The notes below the pieces were generated by a model. The model saw only the letters and a list, made by a program, of their open reading frames with translations, made no database searches and was not told the DNA's origin. 64,000 nt of DNA, from the NCBI GenBank assembly GCA_017303615.1, contig JAFLCK010000001.1, forward strand, positions 1-64,000, written 5' to 3'. Shown here piece by piece: positions 25,884 through 33,994 of this stretch. This stretch comes from Obscuribacter phosphatis_A (lineage in GTDB: Bacteria > Cyanobacteriota > Vampirovibrionia > Obscuribacterales > Obscuribacteraceae). Each line of letters begins with the position of its first letter. Position 1 is the stretch's first letter. A program made the translations under genes and the position numbers.

Positions 25884-28655
25884 TTACTTGTTTTCGCCTT
25901 TCTTATCAGTTTCTCTACCGGCAATTATAGGCTGGGTAAAGAGCGATTTGCCAGGGTGCAAGAGCTCGTTTTCGGCTGTTTTGCTGAGGTCGGTGATGCG
26001 GCCTTCAACCGGGCTGACCTTTAGCGGGTCGATGGTTTTGCCGGTTATATGTTCGCCTATAAGGTCTACTTGCGAATAAGGCAGCGCTGTGGCATTGACT
26101 TGTTTGTGCACATCATCGAGCGTGCGGTTGGGTCCAAAGATATTGAACTTGTACCATTTTTCAAGAGGGTGGAAGCGAGTGGCTATTGTGTATGTACCGT
26201 CCGGTTTTACTGCCTCGAACTGACCTTGGGCATTGCGAATTTCTAGATTCACTACTCTGTCGCCGGTGCTTGTCGGTGTTATCGGTGCTCTTGAAGCATC
26301 GAAGCTATAGCGCAGTCCGCTTGCTTGCACGAAGTTACCAGGCTCGTCCACCAACTCTGAGTGTGGTTCTTTAAACATAGCTTTGAATCTGTCTGCCAGG
26401 CTTGGTGGTTTGGTCATTGTCCTCTCGCGCAAACCATATTCGATGGCATTCTTTAGTTCGCTGCCTTTCAAGGTGACCATGACCAGCTCTTTTTGTTCGC
26501 CTTCACGCTTGCCGGCATTCATGACTATATTGGCTATGTCAAGGCGGGTGAGATTTTGACTGGCCGGCAGGTCGGCCCTGATGCCGCCTGAATGGACCAT
26601 CACCGCCTGCGGTGCTCGATCGCCTAGGCGTTTCTTGAGACCCTCATAGATGGAATCGGCCATCAAGTTAGCTAGGGCGGTTTCTCTGTTGCGGCTATTG
26701 GCGACTTCATAGGTGTTTGCTGCAGAAGCTCCGTAGCTTTGATCTTTGAGGGCTTTGATGTCGGTCAAATTGGCATCGAGGAATTGGCGAGTGGCTGGGT
26801 CTTCGGCAATGTCGGCGCTTACTTGGTGCAATCTGCCGGTGGTTTGATAGCGGTGGGCGGTGCCGTCTGGTCTGATTGCCTGGCGCATTTCACCAACCCA
26901 GTTGCCGCTGTGTCCGGCTTGGGCAATAGGTATTTCGAAATTACCTGGTTGGCTTGATCTGACAAAGGGCAAGAGTGAAAGCGGGCTTGACTCGGGGTTA
27001 GAGCCGCGGGCGCCGACCCAGAGCGGACGAGGCAGGGCATCATGAGAATGCCCACCGAAAATGCCGGCTACTTTAAGATCTTTAGAAATTAGATGCTGAG
27101 CCAGCTTTATGTCTTCACCCAGGCCAAGATGAGAATGGATGTTGATTATCCTTACGCCTTGGGCATTCAGCTCTCTTATGGCTTTCTCTGCTGCCTGAGC
27201 GGCATCTATATATTTCAGTCCTTCGATGGCGCCTTCTTCGGTGGTAAGACCGATGGTGGCAACTTTATGTTCGACGCCGTCGGCTTTGACCGTGCGCACA
27301 CTGTATGGTTTCAAGATGCGCTCATACTGCGGATAAGCCGAAACGTCCAAGTTGGCGGCAAGCAAAGATACATCCGGATTTTTCTGCAAGAGTGGTTCCA
27401 TGATGGCTGGATAGCGGGCGACGTCTCCTTTGCCGCCCGGTGCATCATAGGCGTGGTTGCCCGGCACCAGTTCTTTGGCTCCGGCTTTGATCAAGATTTC
27501 GTTTTCAACCTTGCCGCCTTGGGTGAAGGCAAAGTTGACGCGACCCGATTCGATATCGCCGGGTACAAAGAAGCGTCCGTCCACACCGCGCTTAGCCGAG
27601 TCGTTTTGCAAGTCGCGCACCAAGGTGGTCAGGCGGGGCAGGGCTTCGGTGTTGCTGTGGAAGTCATTGATGTGATAGTTGTCGAGGCGCAGCACATCTG
27701 TATCGGGATTGACCTTGGCCTTTACTTTGCCGTAAACGTCTTTATATCTTGCCGCGCCGGTACCAAGAAAGCCCAGTCCGCCGCCCATGACACTACCAAA
27801 GGCAGTATCGGAGGCAATTTGCCCGCTCGATTTCAGTAAACCGTCGATTGGCTTTTCCTTTATCTCTTGCCAGTTTTCGCTGACTCGATGCGGGGTGCTC
27901 CAAATTGCTGCACCAGCCGCACCGCCTGTCAGCCCGCGCAAAGTGTTCGACTTAAAGCCGGCACTAAGCGATTCTTTGGCCAGTAAGTAACCTGTATGCT
28001 GAGCCACCGGCTGCGCCACCGAGGCCCCTAGTTCGCGGCGACCAAGGGCGGTGAAATATTGAGTAGAAACTAGTCTTTCTACTTTTGAGGCGCCTATGCC
28101 TGAAATGGCATCTACGGCGCCCCATACTAGGTCTTTGCTAGAAGCGGTATGCTCGCTCTTATCTAGAGTGGCATACTCCATGCCTGTTTTGCTGCCGTAT
28201 TTGAGAATGCCACCTGCGGCCATGGCAGCTGGCAGCGAAAGGGCTCGGGCTAGAGGCGGCAAAGGCGCACTGCGCAAGAGTGAGTAGCCCACTGTGCCGC
28301 CTATGCCGGCGGTCAATGAACTGCCGACCTCGATGGCTGCGTGGGTGAAACCAGACTTTTGATTGTCTTTTGTGGCTTGGCTGAATTTGGTTTGTTCCAA
28401 GCTTTTCTTTGCTGATTCGGCGTTTTCAAGCTCAACGGCCGGTGTAAAAGCCAGTGTGCCTGCCTTTAGCTTGTCGGGCGATTGTGATAACGACAGAAGG
28501 TCGAGGCGGTTTGCGCCTTCTAAAGAGGAGTCGGTTTGCCTTCCCTGGTCTAAGGGCTGGGCTTTTTTCTCGTGCGCCGCTGCGTCGTTGAATGAAACCA
28601 AAACTAGTAGACCCCTTGCCGAACACGCTGTTGAGCAGTTGCCTTCTCTTGGCAA
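25884..28655 (-). CDS. UshA-type 5'-nucleotidase/metallophosphoesterase with a long Gly-rich N-terminal region
   Basis: Up to 923 residues. Residues 320-620 are a calcineurin-like metallophosphoesterase: NYHINDFHSN (metal-binding D and H), VPGDIESG, GNHAYD and GGHSHD. The C-terminal nucleotide-binding domain follows from about 640, with VMVHSGGIRADLP in place of the usual N-G-G-x-R. The family hydrolyses nucleotides or related phosphoesters, usually outside the cell. Residues 100-310 form an unrelated block of Gly/Ala-rich hydrophobic helices (GSSLTAGIGGTVGYSLL, GLTGGAAGAA, GSVMGGGLGFLG) that could insert into or sit on a membrane. No classic signal peptide is visible. The TTG at 28655 is uncertain; a TTG at 28601 with GGGG ten bases upstream is an alternative. 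Confidence 0.8.
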   Translation of the reverse strand: MPREGNCSTACSARGLLVLVSFNDAAAHEKKAQPLDQGRQTDSSLEGANRLDLLSLSQSPDKLKAGTLAFTPAVELENAESAKKSLEQTKFSQATKDNQKSGFTHAAIEVGSSLTAGIGGTVGYSLLRSAPLPPLARALSLPAAMAAGGILKYGSKTGMEYATLDKSEHTASSKDLVWGAVDAISGIGASKVERLVSTQYFTALGRRELGASVAQPVAQHTGYLLAKESLSAGFKSNTLRGLTGGAAGAAIWSTPHRVSENWQEIKEKPIDGLLKSSGQIASDTAFGSVMGGGLGFLGTGAARYKDVYGKVKAKVNPDTDVLRLDNYHINDFHSNTEALPRLTTLVRDLQNDSAKRGVDGRFFVPGDIESGRVNFAFTQGGKVENEILIKAGAKELVPGNHAYDAPGGKGDVARYPAIMEPLLQKNPDVSLLAANLDVSAYPQYERILKPYSVRTVKADGVEHKVATIGLTTEEGAIEGLKYIDAAQAAEKAIRELNAQGVRIINIHSHLGLGEDIKLAQHLISKDLKVAGIFGGHSHDALPRPLWVGARGSNPESSPLSLLPFVRSSQPGNFEIPIAQAGHSGNWVGEMRQAIRPDGTAHRYQTTGRLHQVSADIAEDPATRQFLDANLTDIKALKDQSYGASAANTYEVANSRNRETALANLMADSIYEGLKKRLGDRAPQAVMVHSGGIRADLPASQNLTRLDIANIVMNAGKREGEQKELVMVTLKGSELKNAIEYGLRERTMTKPPSLADRFKAMFKEPHSELVDEPGNFVQASGLRYSFDASRAPITPTSTGDRVVNLEIRNAQGQFEAVKPDGTYTIATRFHPLEKWYKFNIFGPNRTLDDVHKQVNATALPYSQVDLIGEHITGKTIDPLKVSPVEGRITDLSKTAENELLHPGKSLFTQPIIAGRETDKKGENK

Positions 28656-28730
28656 CCTGAGGCTAGATTAACGTTATATAGTCTTTTTAGTAAGGTAAGA
28701 TTCCCTATCCGACTACGTGATTTCCCCAAT

Positions 28731-29042
28731 ATGAGCGACCGTAAAGAAGCTAAAGAGATTTTAATAGAAGGGCTGCCTGTGGTTTGCGCCCGCTGCCGGG
28801 CTGCCATCTGTTTGAGGCAGCAGGTACTTAATTTGGCTTTGGGCGAAGACGAGACTTTGCTTTGTTTGCCCTGTCTTGCTCAAGAAAACGAGAGCAGTGC
28901 CGAAGACCTGCTGGTCAAGCTTTCGCAGTATATTCAAGGGCGCGAATGTTTTCACAAAGAGTGGATTCGTTACTGCGACAGAAGCTATTGTCCTAACCCC
29001 GGCGGCTGCTTGCCTGCAGTATGCTTTGGCCCAAGCCAATAA
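28731..29042 (+). CDS. Small Cys-rich, zinc-ribbon-like protein
   Basis: 103 residues with nine or more cysteines: VCARCRAAIC near residue 19, LLCLPCLA near residue 47, and a C-terminal cluster ECFHKEWIRYCDRSYCPNPGGC with AVC after it. Two C-x-x-C knuckles about 24 residues apart look like one zinc ribbon. The distal cysteines could bind a second metal or form a thiol-relay site. The next gene, 67 bp on, encodes TusA, so a role in sulfur transfer is suggested by context only. No family recognised. It reads away from the nucleotidase operon across a short intergenic region. Confidence 0.6.
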   Translation: MSDRKEAKEILIEGLPVVCARCRAAICLRQQVLNLALGEDETLLCLPCLAQENESSAEDLLVKLSQYIQGRECFHKEWIRYCDRSYCPNPGGCLPAVCFGPSQ

Positions 29043-29109
29043 AGAGAGCCTGTAGAGTAAAGCCTATAAAAGTAAAGCCGCCAGAATAAAGAACTGACTA
29101 AAGCTAAAA

Positions 29110-29331
29110 ATGGAAGAACTAGATTTGCGAGGGGTGAAATGCCCCATGAACTTTGTGAAGACTCGCCTGAAGTTGGACAAGATGGAACCAGGCGCTCTTT
29201 TGTGCGTCTATTTAGATCCTGGTGAGCCGGTGGAAAGTGTTTCAGAGTCGGTAAAGAGTGAAGGGCACTTGATTGAGAGCACTGAAGAGCAAACCGATAA
29301 GAGTTTTAGAGTGCTCATTAAGCGCGCCTAG
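29110..29331 (+). CDS. tusA: TusA-family sulfurtransferase
   Basis: 73 residues, the full length of the family. LDLRGVKCPMNFVKTRLKL carries the family C-P-x-x motif with the sulfur-accepting cysteine at C12. A second part, VYLDPGEPVESVSESVKSEGH, has the expected strand-helix order of the two-layer alpha/beta fold. TusA proteins pass persulfide sulfur to tRNA-thiolation, molybdopterin or other pathways. The particular route here is unknown. The Cys-rich gene upstream is a candidate partner. Confidence 0.88.
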   Translation: MEELDLRGVKCPMNFVKTRLKLDKMEPGALLCVYLDPGEPVESVSESVKSEGHLIESTEEQTDKSFRVLIKRA

Positions 29332-29382
29332 GCTAATACTTTGCCTCTGGGGTTACAATTGAGTCTCGATTTGGTGGTAGAG

Positions 29383-30099
29383 ATGACCTTGGAAAAAGAG
29401 AGAAATAAATCAGCTTTGCTTATATTGGCGCTTGTCGCCGGTCTGGTGCTAGGCGAAGAGGCAAGGGCTCAGAGCACCCATCATGCCCAAACTAAGGCTG
29501 GTGCTGTGGTTGCGAAGCCTACAGCGGAAGAGATTGCCGCCCTCAAAGCAAAAGTCGAGTCTGAACCAGGCGATGCCAAATTACGCTTCAGTCTGGCTGA
29601 AGCTCTGCGCCGCTCTGGGCAAATGAAAGAAGCTGCCCGCGAGTATTTGCAAGTGACTGAGAGCGAGCCGACTTTCTATCATGCTTACCACCAGATCGCC
29701 GTCATTGCCAGCGATAAGCATATTGTCGATGAAGCTCTAGGTCGCCTCAATTATCTAAAAGATGAAAGACCAAAAGACCTGCTTTTGCGTGTGGCGCTTT
29801 CTGAGCTTTATGAAAAGAAAGGTGATTACTTCGAGGCGGCCAAGGTCTTGATAGATATGGTCTACAACAACGAAGTGCCCGAAAAATACTCTCAAAAGGT
29901 AAGCAACCGCATTAGACTGATGCAGGCTAAGGCTAAAGATTCGCACGCTCTCGACAAACAGTCGCATATCACCGATGAACAAATGGAAAGTGCGCCGCCG
30001 CCCTTGCCAGAGACCACTCTAAACCGAGACCTTTCTATTTCTAAGGTGAAAGAGCCTAGAGTTATGCAAGGATTTGGTCATGCCACCTTACTTCCTTAA
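29383..30099 (+). CDS. Exported TPR protein
   Basis: 238 residues from the ATG at 29383; an upstream in-frame TTG at 29341 would bury the signal sequence. KSALLILALVAGLVLGEEARAQ is a signal peptide ending near A-Q-S. Residues 50-190 contain about four TPR units (LRFSLAEALRRSGQMKEAAREY, AYHQIAVIASDKHIVDEAL, LRVALSELYEKKGDYFEAAKVL). The C-terminal 45 residues are Pro-rich and unstructured. It is followed 52 bp later by a TPR lipoprotein, so the pair probably act together outside the cytoplasm. Confidence 0.72.
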   Translation: MTLEKERNKSALLILALVAGLVLGEEARAQSTHHAQTKAGAVVAKPTAEEIAALKAKVESEPGDAKLRFSLAEALRRSGQMKEAAREYLQVTESEPTFYHAYHQIAVIASDKHIVDEALGRLNYLKDERPKDLLLRVALSELYEKKGDYFEAAKVLIDMVYNNEVPEKYSQKVSNRIRLMQAKAKDSHALDKQSHITDEQMESAPPPLPETTLNRDLSISKVKEPRVMQGFGHATLLP

Positions 30100-30151
30100 G
30101 TTTGCTCGCAGTGTGCTCAATATGCAGCATGCCCAGCATGATGAGATATAA

Positions 30152-30826
30152 ATGAAAAAATACTCTGTCCTTGCCTCGACTTCAGTAATTTCTGTTTTTC
30201 TTTTGAGCGGTTGCAGCGGTCAGGTTCAGACCGAGGGGATGCATCTCACTCAGGTGCAGAAAGGCGAGCAACAAGCCACTAGTCCTTCTCTCTTTCAGGT
30301 CAATATGGCCATGGAAGAAGAGGTCTCGACCAAATGTGTGGAAGCCTGGCGCCAGGCTCTCAAAGGTGATGAGAAGGGCGCAGTAGCCAAGTTGGAAGAC
30401 TTGCAAAAACGCTATCCGGCAGTGCAGACCATAGAGCTTATGCTTGGTCAGGTCAAAGATCATTTCGGCAAAAAAGAAGAAGCCCTGGTACATTTTCGCA
30501 AGGCGGCGGCGGGCAACGAATACAGCATGATGCACCGTTATCGCTTGGCTGATGCCTTGCGCGAGACCGGTCGTTTCGACGAGGCGATTCCTCTCTATCG
30601 CAAGCTAATTGAAAAGAGCGGCGGTGATGATATCTTTCGCGAGCCGTTCGATTTTGGCTTAGCTTATTGTCTTTTGTGCCAAGACAAGAACTCTGCCGAA
30701 GGGCAGAAATTGCTGGAATCTTGCTTGAAGATACGCCCTGATCACAAAGAAGCTTTGGAGTTTAAGAAGGCGCTTGCGGAAGGCAAACAAGCCAAGCCGG
30801 CAGCTAAGAGTAAAGAGGGAAAATAA
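30152..30826 (+). CDS. TPR lipoprotein
   Basis: 224 residues. A type II signal sequence ends in the lipobox LLSGC with the lipidated cysteine at C21. After a linker, residues 55-210 hold about four TPRs, such as CVEAWRQALKGDEKGAVAKLEDL, LMLGQVKDHFGKKEEALVHF and YRLADALRETGRFDEAIPLY. The tail is Lys/Ala-rich. Location: anchored to a membrane on its outer face. Last gene of the plus-strand run that starts with the Cys-rich protein and tusA; hppD after it has its own leader. Confidence 0.75.
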   Translation: MKKYSVLASTSVISVFLLSGCSGQVQTEGMHLTQVQKGEQQATSPSLFQVNMAMEEEVSTKCVEAWRQALKGDEKGAVAKLEDLQKRYPAVQTIELMLGQVKDHFGKKEEALVHFRKAAAGNEYSMMHRYRLADALRETGRFDEAIPLYRKLIEKSGGDDIFREPFDFGLAYCLLCQDKNSAEGQKLLESCLKIRPDHKEALEFKKALAEGKQAKPAAKSKEGK

Positions 30827-31056
30827 CTGGTCTTTCGGTAAGACTTGTTGCCTATGAGATTTAGCCCGTTTCTTTTGCTGCAGCGGCAATTGCGCTTTGC
30901 TTAGTTTTGACTAAGATCTGCATGTCAGGCTGATTCTTAAGAAATTTGGAAGTACAATGGCGATATCAAATAGATAGGCGAAGTTCAATACGGCTTCAGC
31001 CCGTCTTTACATTTAAATTTTGCTTTGCAAAGAGAGACAAGAAAACGAGGTTGGTC

Positions 31057-32181
31057 ATGGCAAAAGAAGCTACCAAAGTCAAAGAAGAGAACCCGGTGCA
31101 AGAGATAAATATCGACGGTTTCGACTATGTCGAGTTTTATGTGGGTAATGCGCTGCAAGCTAGTTACTACTATAACCGCGGCTTCGGCTTCGATATTGTC
31201 GGCTATAAGGGTCTTGAAACCGGCAGCCGCGATACTGTTTCTTATGTGCTTGAACAAGACCATGTCAAAATTGTTCTTACCGGTTCGATGAATGCCTCTA
31301 CTGAAGTCGCCGAGCACGTCAAAGAACACGGTGACGGTGTGAAGAGCATCGGCATGCGGGTCAGGGATGTAAAAGCGTCATACGAAACTGCTGTCGCTCG
31401 CGGTGCCAAGAGCATCTATGCCCCTAAGGTAGTGGAAGACGAGCACGGCACTTATGTTTCGGCTGCTGTCGCTACTTATGGCGACACCGTTCATACTTTT
31501 ATCGACAGAAGCAACTATAAAGGTTTCGCACCGGGCTTCAAGACTATCCTTGGTAAGAGTGGCAACAGCACTGGCTTGGTTCATATCGATCATATCGTCG
31601 GTAATGTCGAAGCCGATAATTTGCAAAAGTGGGTCGACTTCTACAGTCAGATTTTCGGCTTCCATATCTTCCAATATTTCGATGCCGAAGATATCAGCAC
31701 CAAATATTCAGCGCTTGTCTCAAAAGTAATGGCAAACAAGAGCGGCACTATCAAGATGCCTATCAACGAGCCTTACGAGCAAGGTCTGCGCAAGTCTCAA
31801 ATTCAAGAATATATAGACTATTACAATGCGCCTGGTGTGCAGCATATTGCTATCACCACCCGCGATATCATCAAGACCGTGGGCGAGTTGCGCAAGCGCG
31901 GCGTGGAATTTTTGACTGTGCCCATGACCTATTATGAAACACTAAAAGAAAGAGTCGGCGAGATTGATGAAGACATCAACGAACTGGCTAAGCTTGGCAT
32001 TCTTGTCGACCGCGAGTCGGAAGGCTATTTGCTGCAGATTTTCACCAAGCCGGTGCAAGATAGACCGACCCTCTTCTTTGAAATCATTCAGCGCAAGGGT
32101 GCCACAGGTTTCGGCAAAGGCAACTTTATGGCTTTGTTCGAATCGATTGAAAGAGAGCAAGCCCAAAGAGGAAATCTCTAA
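31057..32181 (+). CDS. hppD: 4-hydroxyphenylpyruvate dioxygenase
   Basis: 374 residues from the ATG at 31057, preceded by GAGG; the frame is open further upstream but without a better start. The Fe(II) enzyme converts 4-hydroxyphenylpyruvate and O2 to homogentisate and CO2 in tyrosine breakdown (or on the way to tocopherol and plastoquinone). The metal ligands are visible as His in GLVHIDHIVGNV, His in GVQHIAITTRDI and Glu in PTLFFEIIQRKGATGFGKGNF. The last block and the C-terminal ALFESIEREQAQRG are strongly conserved. No homogentisate-dioxygenase neighbour is seen. Two hairpins follow; the second is a strong terminator. Confidence 0.95.
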   Translation: MAKEATKVKEENPVQEINIDGFDYVEFYVGNALQASYYYNRGFGFDIVGYKGLETGSRDTVSYVLEQDHVKIVLTGSMNASTEVAEHVKEHGDGVKSIGMRVRDVKASYETAVARGAKSIYAPKVVEDEHGTYVSAAVATYGDTVHTFIDRSNYKGFAPGFKTILGKSGNSTGLVHIDHIVGNVEADNLQKWVDFYSQIFGFHIFQYFDAEDISTKYSALVSKVMANKSGTIKMPINEPYEQGLRKSQIQEYIDYYNAPGVQHIAITTRDIIKTVGELRKRGVEFLTVPMTYYETLKERVGEIDEDINELAKLGILVDRESEGYLLQIFTKPVQDRPTLFFEIIQRKGATGFGKGNFMALFESIEREQAQRGNL

Positions 32182-32280
32182 AGAGACAAGCTCGCAGGGG
32201 CAGTTAGAAATTGAGAAAGCGCTCTTTAGATTTATTCGGGAAGAGCGCTCTTTCTTTATAGAAAGCAAGTGCAGAAAGCA

Positions 32281-32308
32281 AGAAGAGAGAGCCTAAGCTC
32301 TCTCTTCT
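32281..32308. terminator. Bidirectional terminator between hppD and the 32336 gene
   Basis: AGAAGAGAGAGC at 32281-32292 pairs with 32297-32308 around a four-base loop, and T and A runs lie outside the two arms. It serves the plus-strand hppD and probably the convergent minus-strand gene, whose stop is 28 bp away. A weaker hairpin (around AAGAGCGCT) lies just upstream at about 32218-32258. Confidence 0.82.
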
Positions 32309-32335
32309 TTTGGATTTCAGGTGCGCTTGCCCTAA

Positions 32336-32815
32336 TTACTTGGTGTAAGTAACGGTGCAGGCGGTTTCGGTCATTTCAAGCTTGGCGGTATAGCCGAGTT
32401 TGGTAGCCATGGTGGTTACGCAGGTTTCCCAGCCTTTGGCCATTTCATCTTGCTGTTCTTTGGTCATGGTGGTGGCTTTGTTCATAGCTTCCCACATGCC
32501 GCAGGTTAGATAGGTCATGCCGGCTTCTTTCTCGTCGCCCCAGATTTCAATCTTGCTGCCGAAAACATTGGTTTCGAATTCAGCGGTGGCTTTGACGAGT
32601 TCATAAGGGGTTTTTACACCGAGGGTGTGAAGATGTTCGATTTTCTTGGCTTGCATAGCGGAGCGAAACTCTTCTACAGCCTTTGTGCCGTACTGGGGCA
32701 GAATGCTCATAATGGTGGCAAATTGCGTACCGATTGTGCGAGCAGCTTCTTCTTGAACTTGAGCGAGATTCCAGGTGGCTTCAACGACTGTTTTTTTGAT
32801 TGCTGTGGTTTGCAT
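32336..32815 (-). CDS. Conserved hypothetical protein, 159 residues
   Basis: The ATG at 32815 is preceded by GGAG eight bases earlier, so this start is preferred to an ATG 12 codons upstream. The protein is mostly helical at the N-terminus (TVVEATWNLAQVQEEAARTIG) and turns to strand-rich sequence at the C-terminus (AKLEMTETACTVTYTK). Cysteines occur in LTCGMWEAM, GWETCVTTM and TACTVTY. A remote likeness to small metal- or thiol-dependent hydrolases is possible, but I cannot support a name. It shares a bidirectional terminator with hppD and stands alone. Confidence 0.5.
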   Translation of the reverse strand: MQTTAIKKTVVEATWNLAQVQEEAARTIGTQFATIMSILPQYGTKAVEEFRSAMQAKKIEHLHTLGVKTPYELVKATAEFETNVFGSKIEIWGDEKEAGMTYLTCGMWEAMNKATTMTKEQQDEMAKGWETCVTTMATKLGYTAKLEMTETACTVTYTK

Positions 32816-33029
32816 TATTCGACTCCGAGGAGTGGTGTGTGACAAATGCAATAGTAATGCCGTTCTTGCAAAGTTTAGCTGGTTTTAAGATCTGATTAGG
32901 TTTTTCTCTTGGCAAGATTGTTCTGGCTTGCTTCGCGGGTTTTGAAAGAATCGCGAAAGCAAATTTAGAGCCTCAACAGATAGCTGTAGCTCTGCTTACA
33001 TAATTCTAGTTTTGACACAAAGCGAGTCT

Positions 33030-33986
33030 TCAGCGCCAACCTATGAGGTTGACCATGGCATAGGCGATACAAGCCAAAGCAAGCAGCATGGCAATCTTCA
33101 GCTGGGGCGGCAGTCTCTTTTCGTGTCCCTTGGCTAACTGAGCGTTTTCAATGTTAATTGAACCTTTGGCTAAGGCTAAATCTTGCAAGAGTTCATCGAC
33201 ACTTTCATAGCGCTCTTCTTTTTTCCTTTTGAGAGTGCGGCGGAAAATGCTTTTCACATGACTCGTGAAAGGCATGGCTTCAAAGGGCGGATTCTTGCCG
33301 GCCAGCTTACTTAAGATGATCGCTTCGGCCGTTGCTTCTTGAAAGGGCGGATTGCCGGTTACTAAATAGTACAAGAGGGAACCTAAGGCATAAATATCGC
33401 TTGCCTTGCCGCCTACCTTGCCCTGACACTGCTCTGGGCTCATAAAAGAAGGTGAGCCAATCAGCTCTGTGTTTTCGGTGCTATGTACAGCGAAGTCAAT
33501 TAGCTTTAGTACCGGAGATTCGGCTTCTCTTGTTTCGCAGATGATAATATTGCCTGGATTTATGTCACCATGGGTGATACCGCAGTCATGGGCGGCTTTG
33601 ATTACCGAAGCTATTTCGGTGAGGAAGAGTACGGCTTCGCCTTCGTCTAGGCGCCCCTTTAGCAAGATAAGATCGGTTAGGGTCTGCCCTTGTATATAGG
33701 GCATGACGGCATAGTGTAATTTTGCCGGTTCATCAAAACCAAATTCGATGAGGGGCACTATGCGCTTATCTAGGTCGGCATTGCTGCTCGCCAAATTTTG
33801 AGCCTTTTCAAAGTCTAGATTGAGCTTGGGCAGATAAAGCTTGACCGCCACAAGTTTTTGATCTTCAAGACATTCTGCCTTATAGACCACGCTCAAGCCC
33901 CCGCGCCCAATTCGCTCAAGAATGCGATAACGCCCGGCGAAAGTTTGCCCCTCGTTGATACGCAGACGCGAACTAGCTTTCTTCAT
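33030..33986 (-). CDS. Ser/Thr protein kinase with altered catalytic loop and C-terminal membrane anchor
   Basis: 318 residues. The kinase domain spans about 18-275: Gly-rich loop GRGGLSVVYK (27-36), ATP lysine K49 (VAVK), catalytic loop THGDINPGN with D141 and N146, metal-binding D164, the SPSFMSPEQ activation end, and SDIYALGSLLYYLVTG. Two unusual features are seen. HGD replaces HRD, and the catalytic-loop lysine is N143. DFG is DFA (164-166). One hydrophobic helix at about 296-314 would anchor it in the membrane. It starts 8 bp after the caspase gene, so the two are surely co-transcribed. Activity is uncertain; a weak kinase or pseudokinase that regulates the neighbour is possible. Confidence 0.82.
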   Translation of the reverse strand: MKKASSRLRINEGQTFAGRYRILERIGRGGLSVVYKAECLEDQKLVAVKLYLPKLNLDFEKAQNLASSNADLDKRIVPLIEFGFDEPAKLHYAVMPYIQGQTLTDLILLKGRLDEGEAVLFLTEIASVIKAAHDCGITHGDINPGNIIICETREAESPVLKLIDFAVHSTENTELIGSPSFMSPEQCQGKVGGKASDIYALGSLLYYLVTGNPPFQEATAEAIILSKLAGKNPPFEAMPFTSHVKSIFRRTLKRKKEERYESVDELLQDLALAKGSINIENAQLAKGHEKRLPPQLKIAMLLALACIAYAMVNLIGWR

Positions 33987-33994
33987 CGAGTTTG

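Noticed and set aside
27093..27839. 248-codon plus-strand frame antisense to the 5'-nucleotidase
   Set aside because: It lies fully over the phosphoesterase domain; the Gly/Val/Phe-rich product is typical of a mirror frame.
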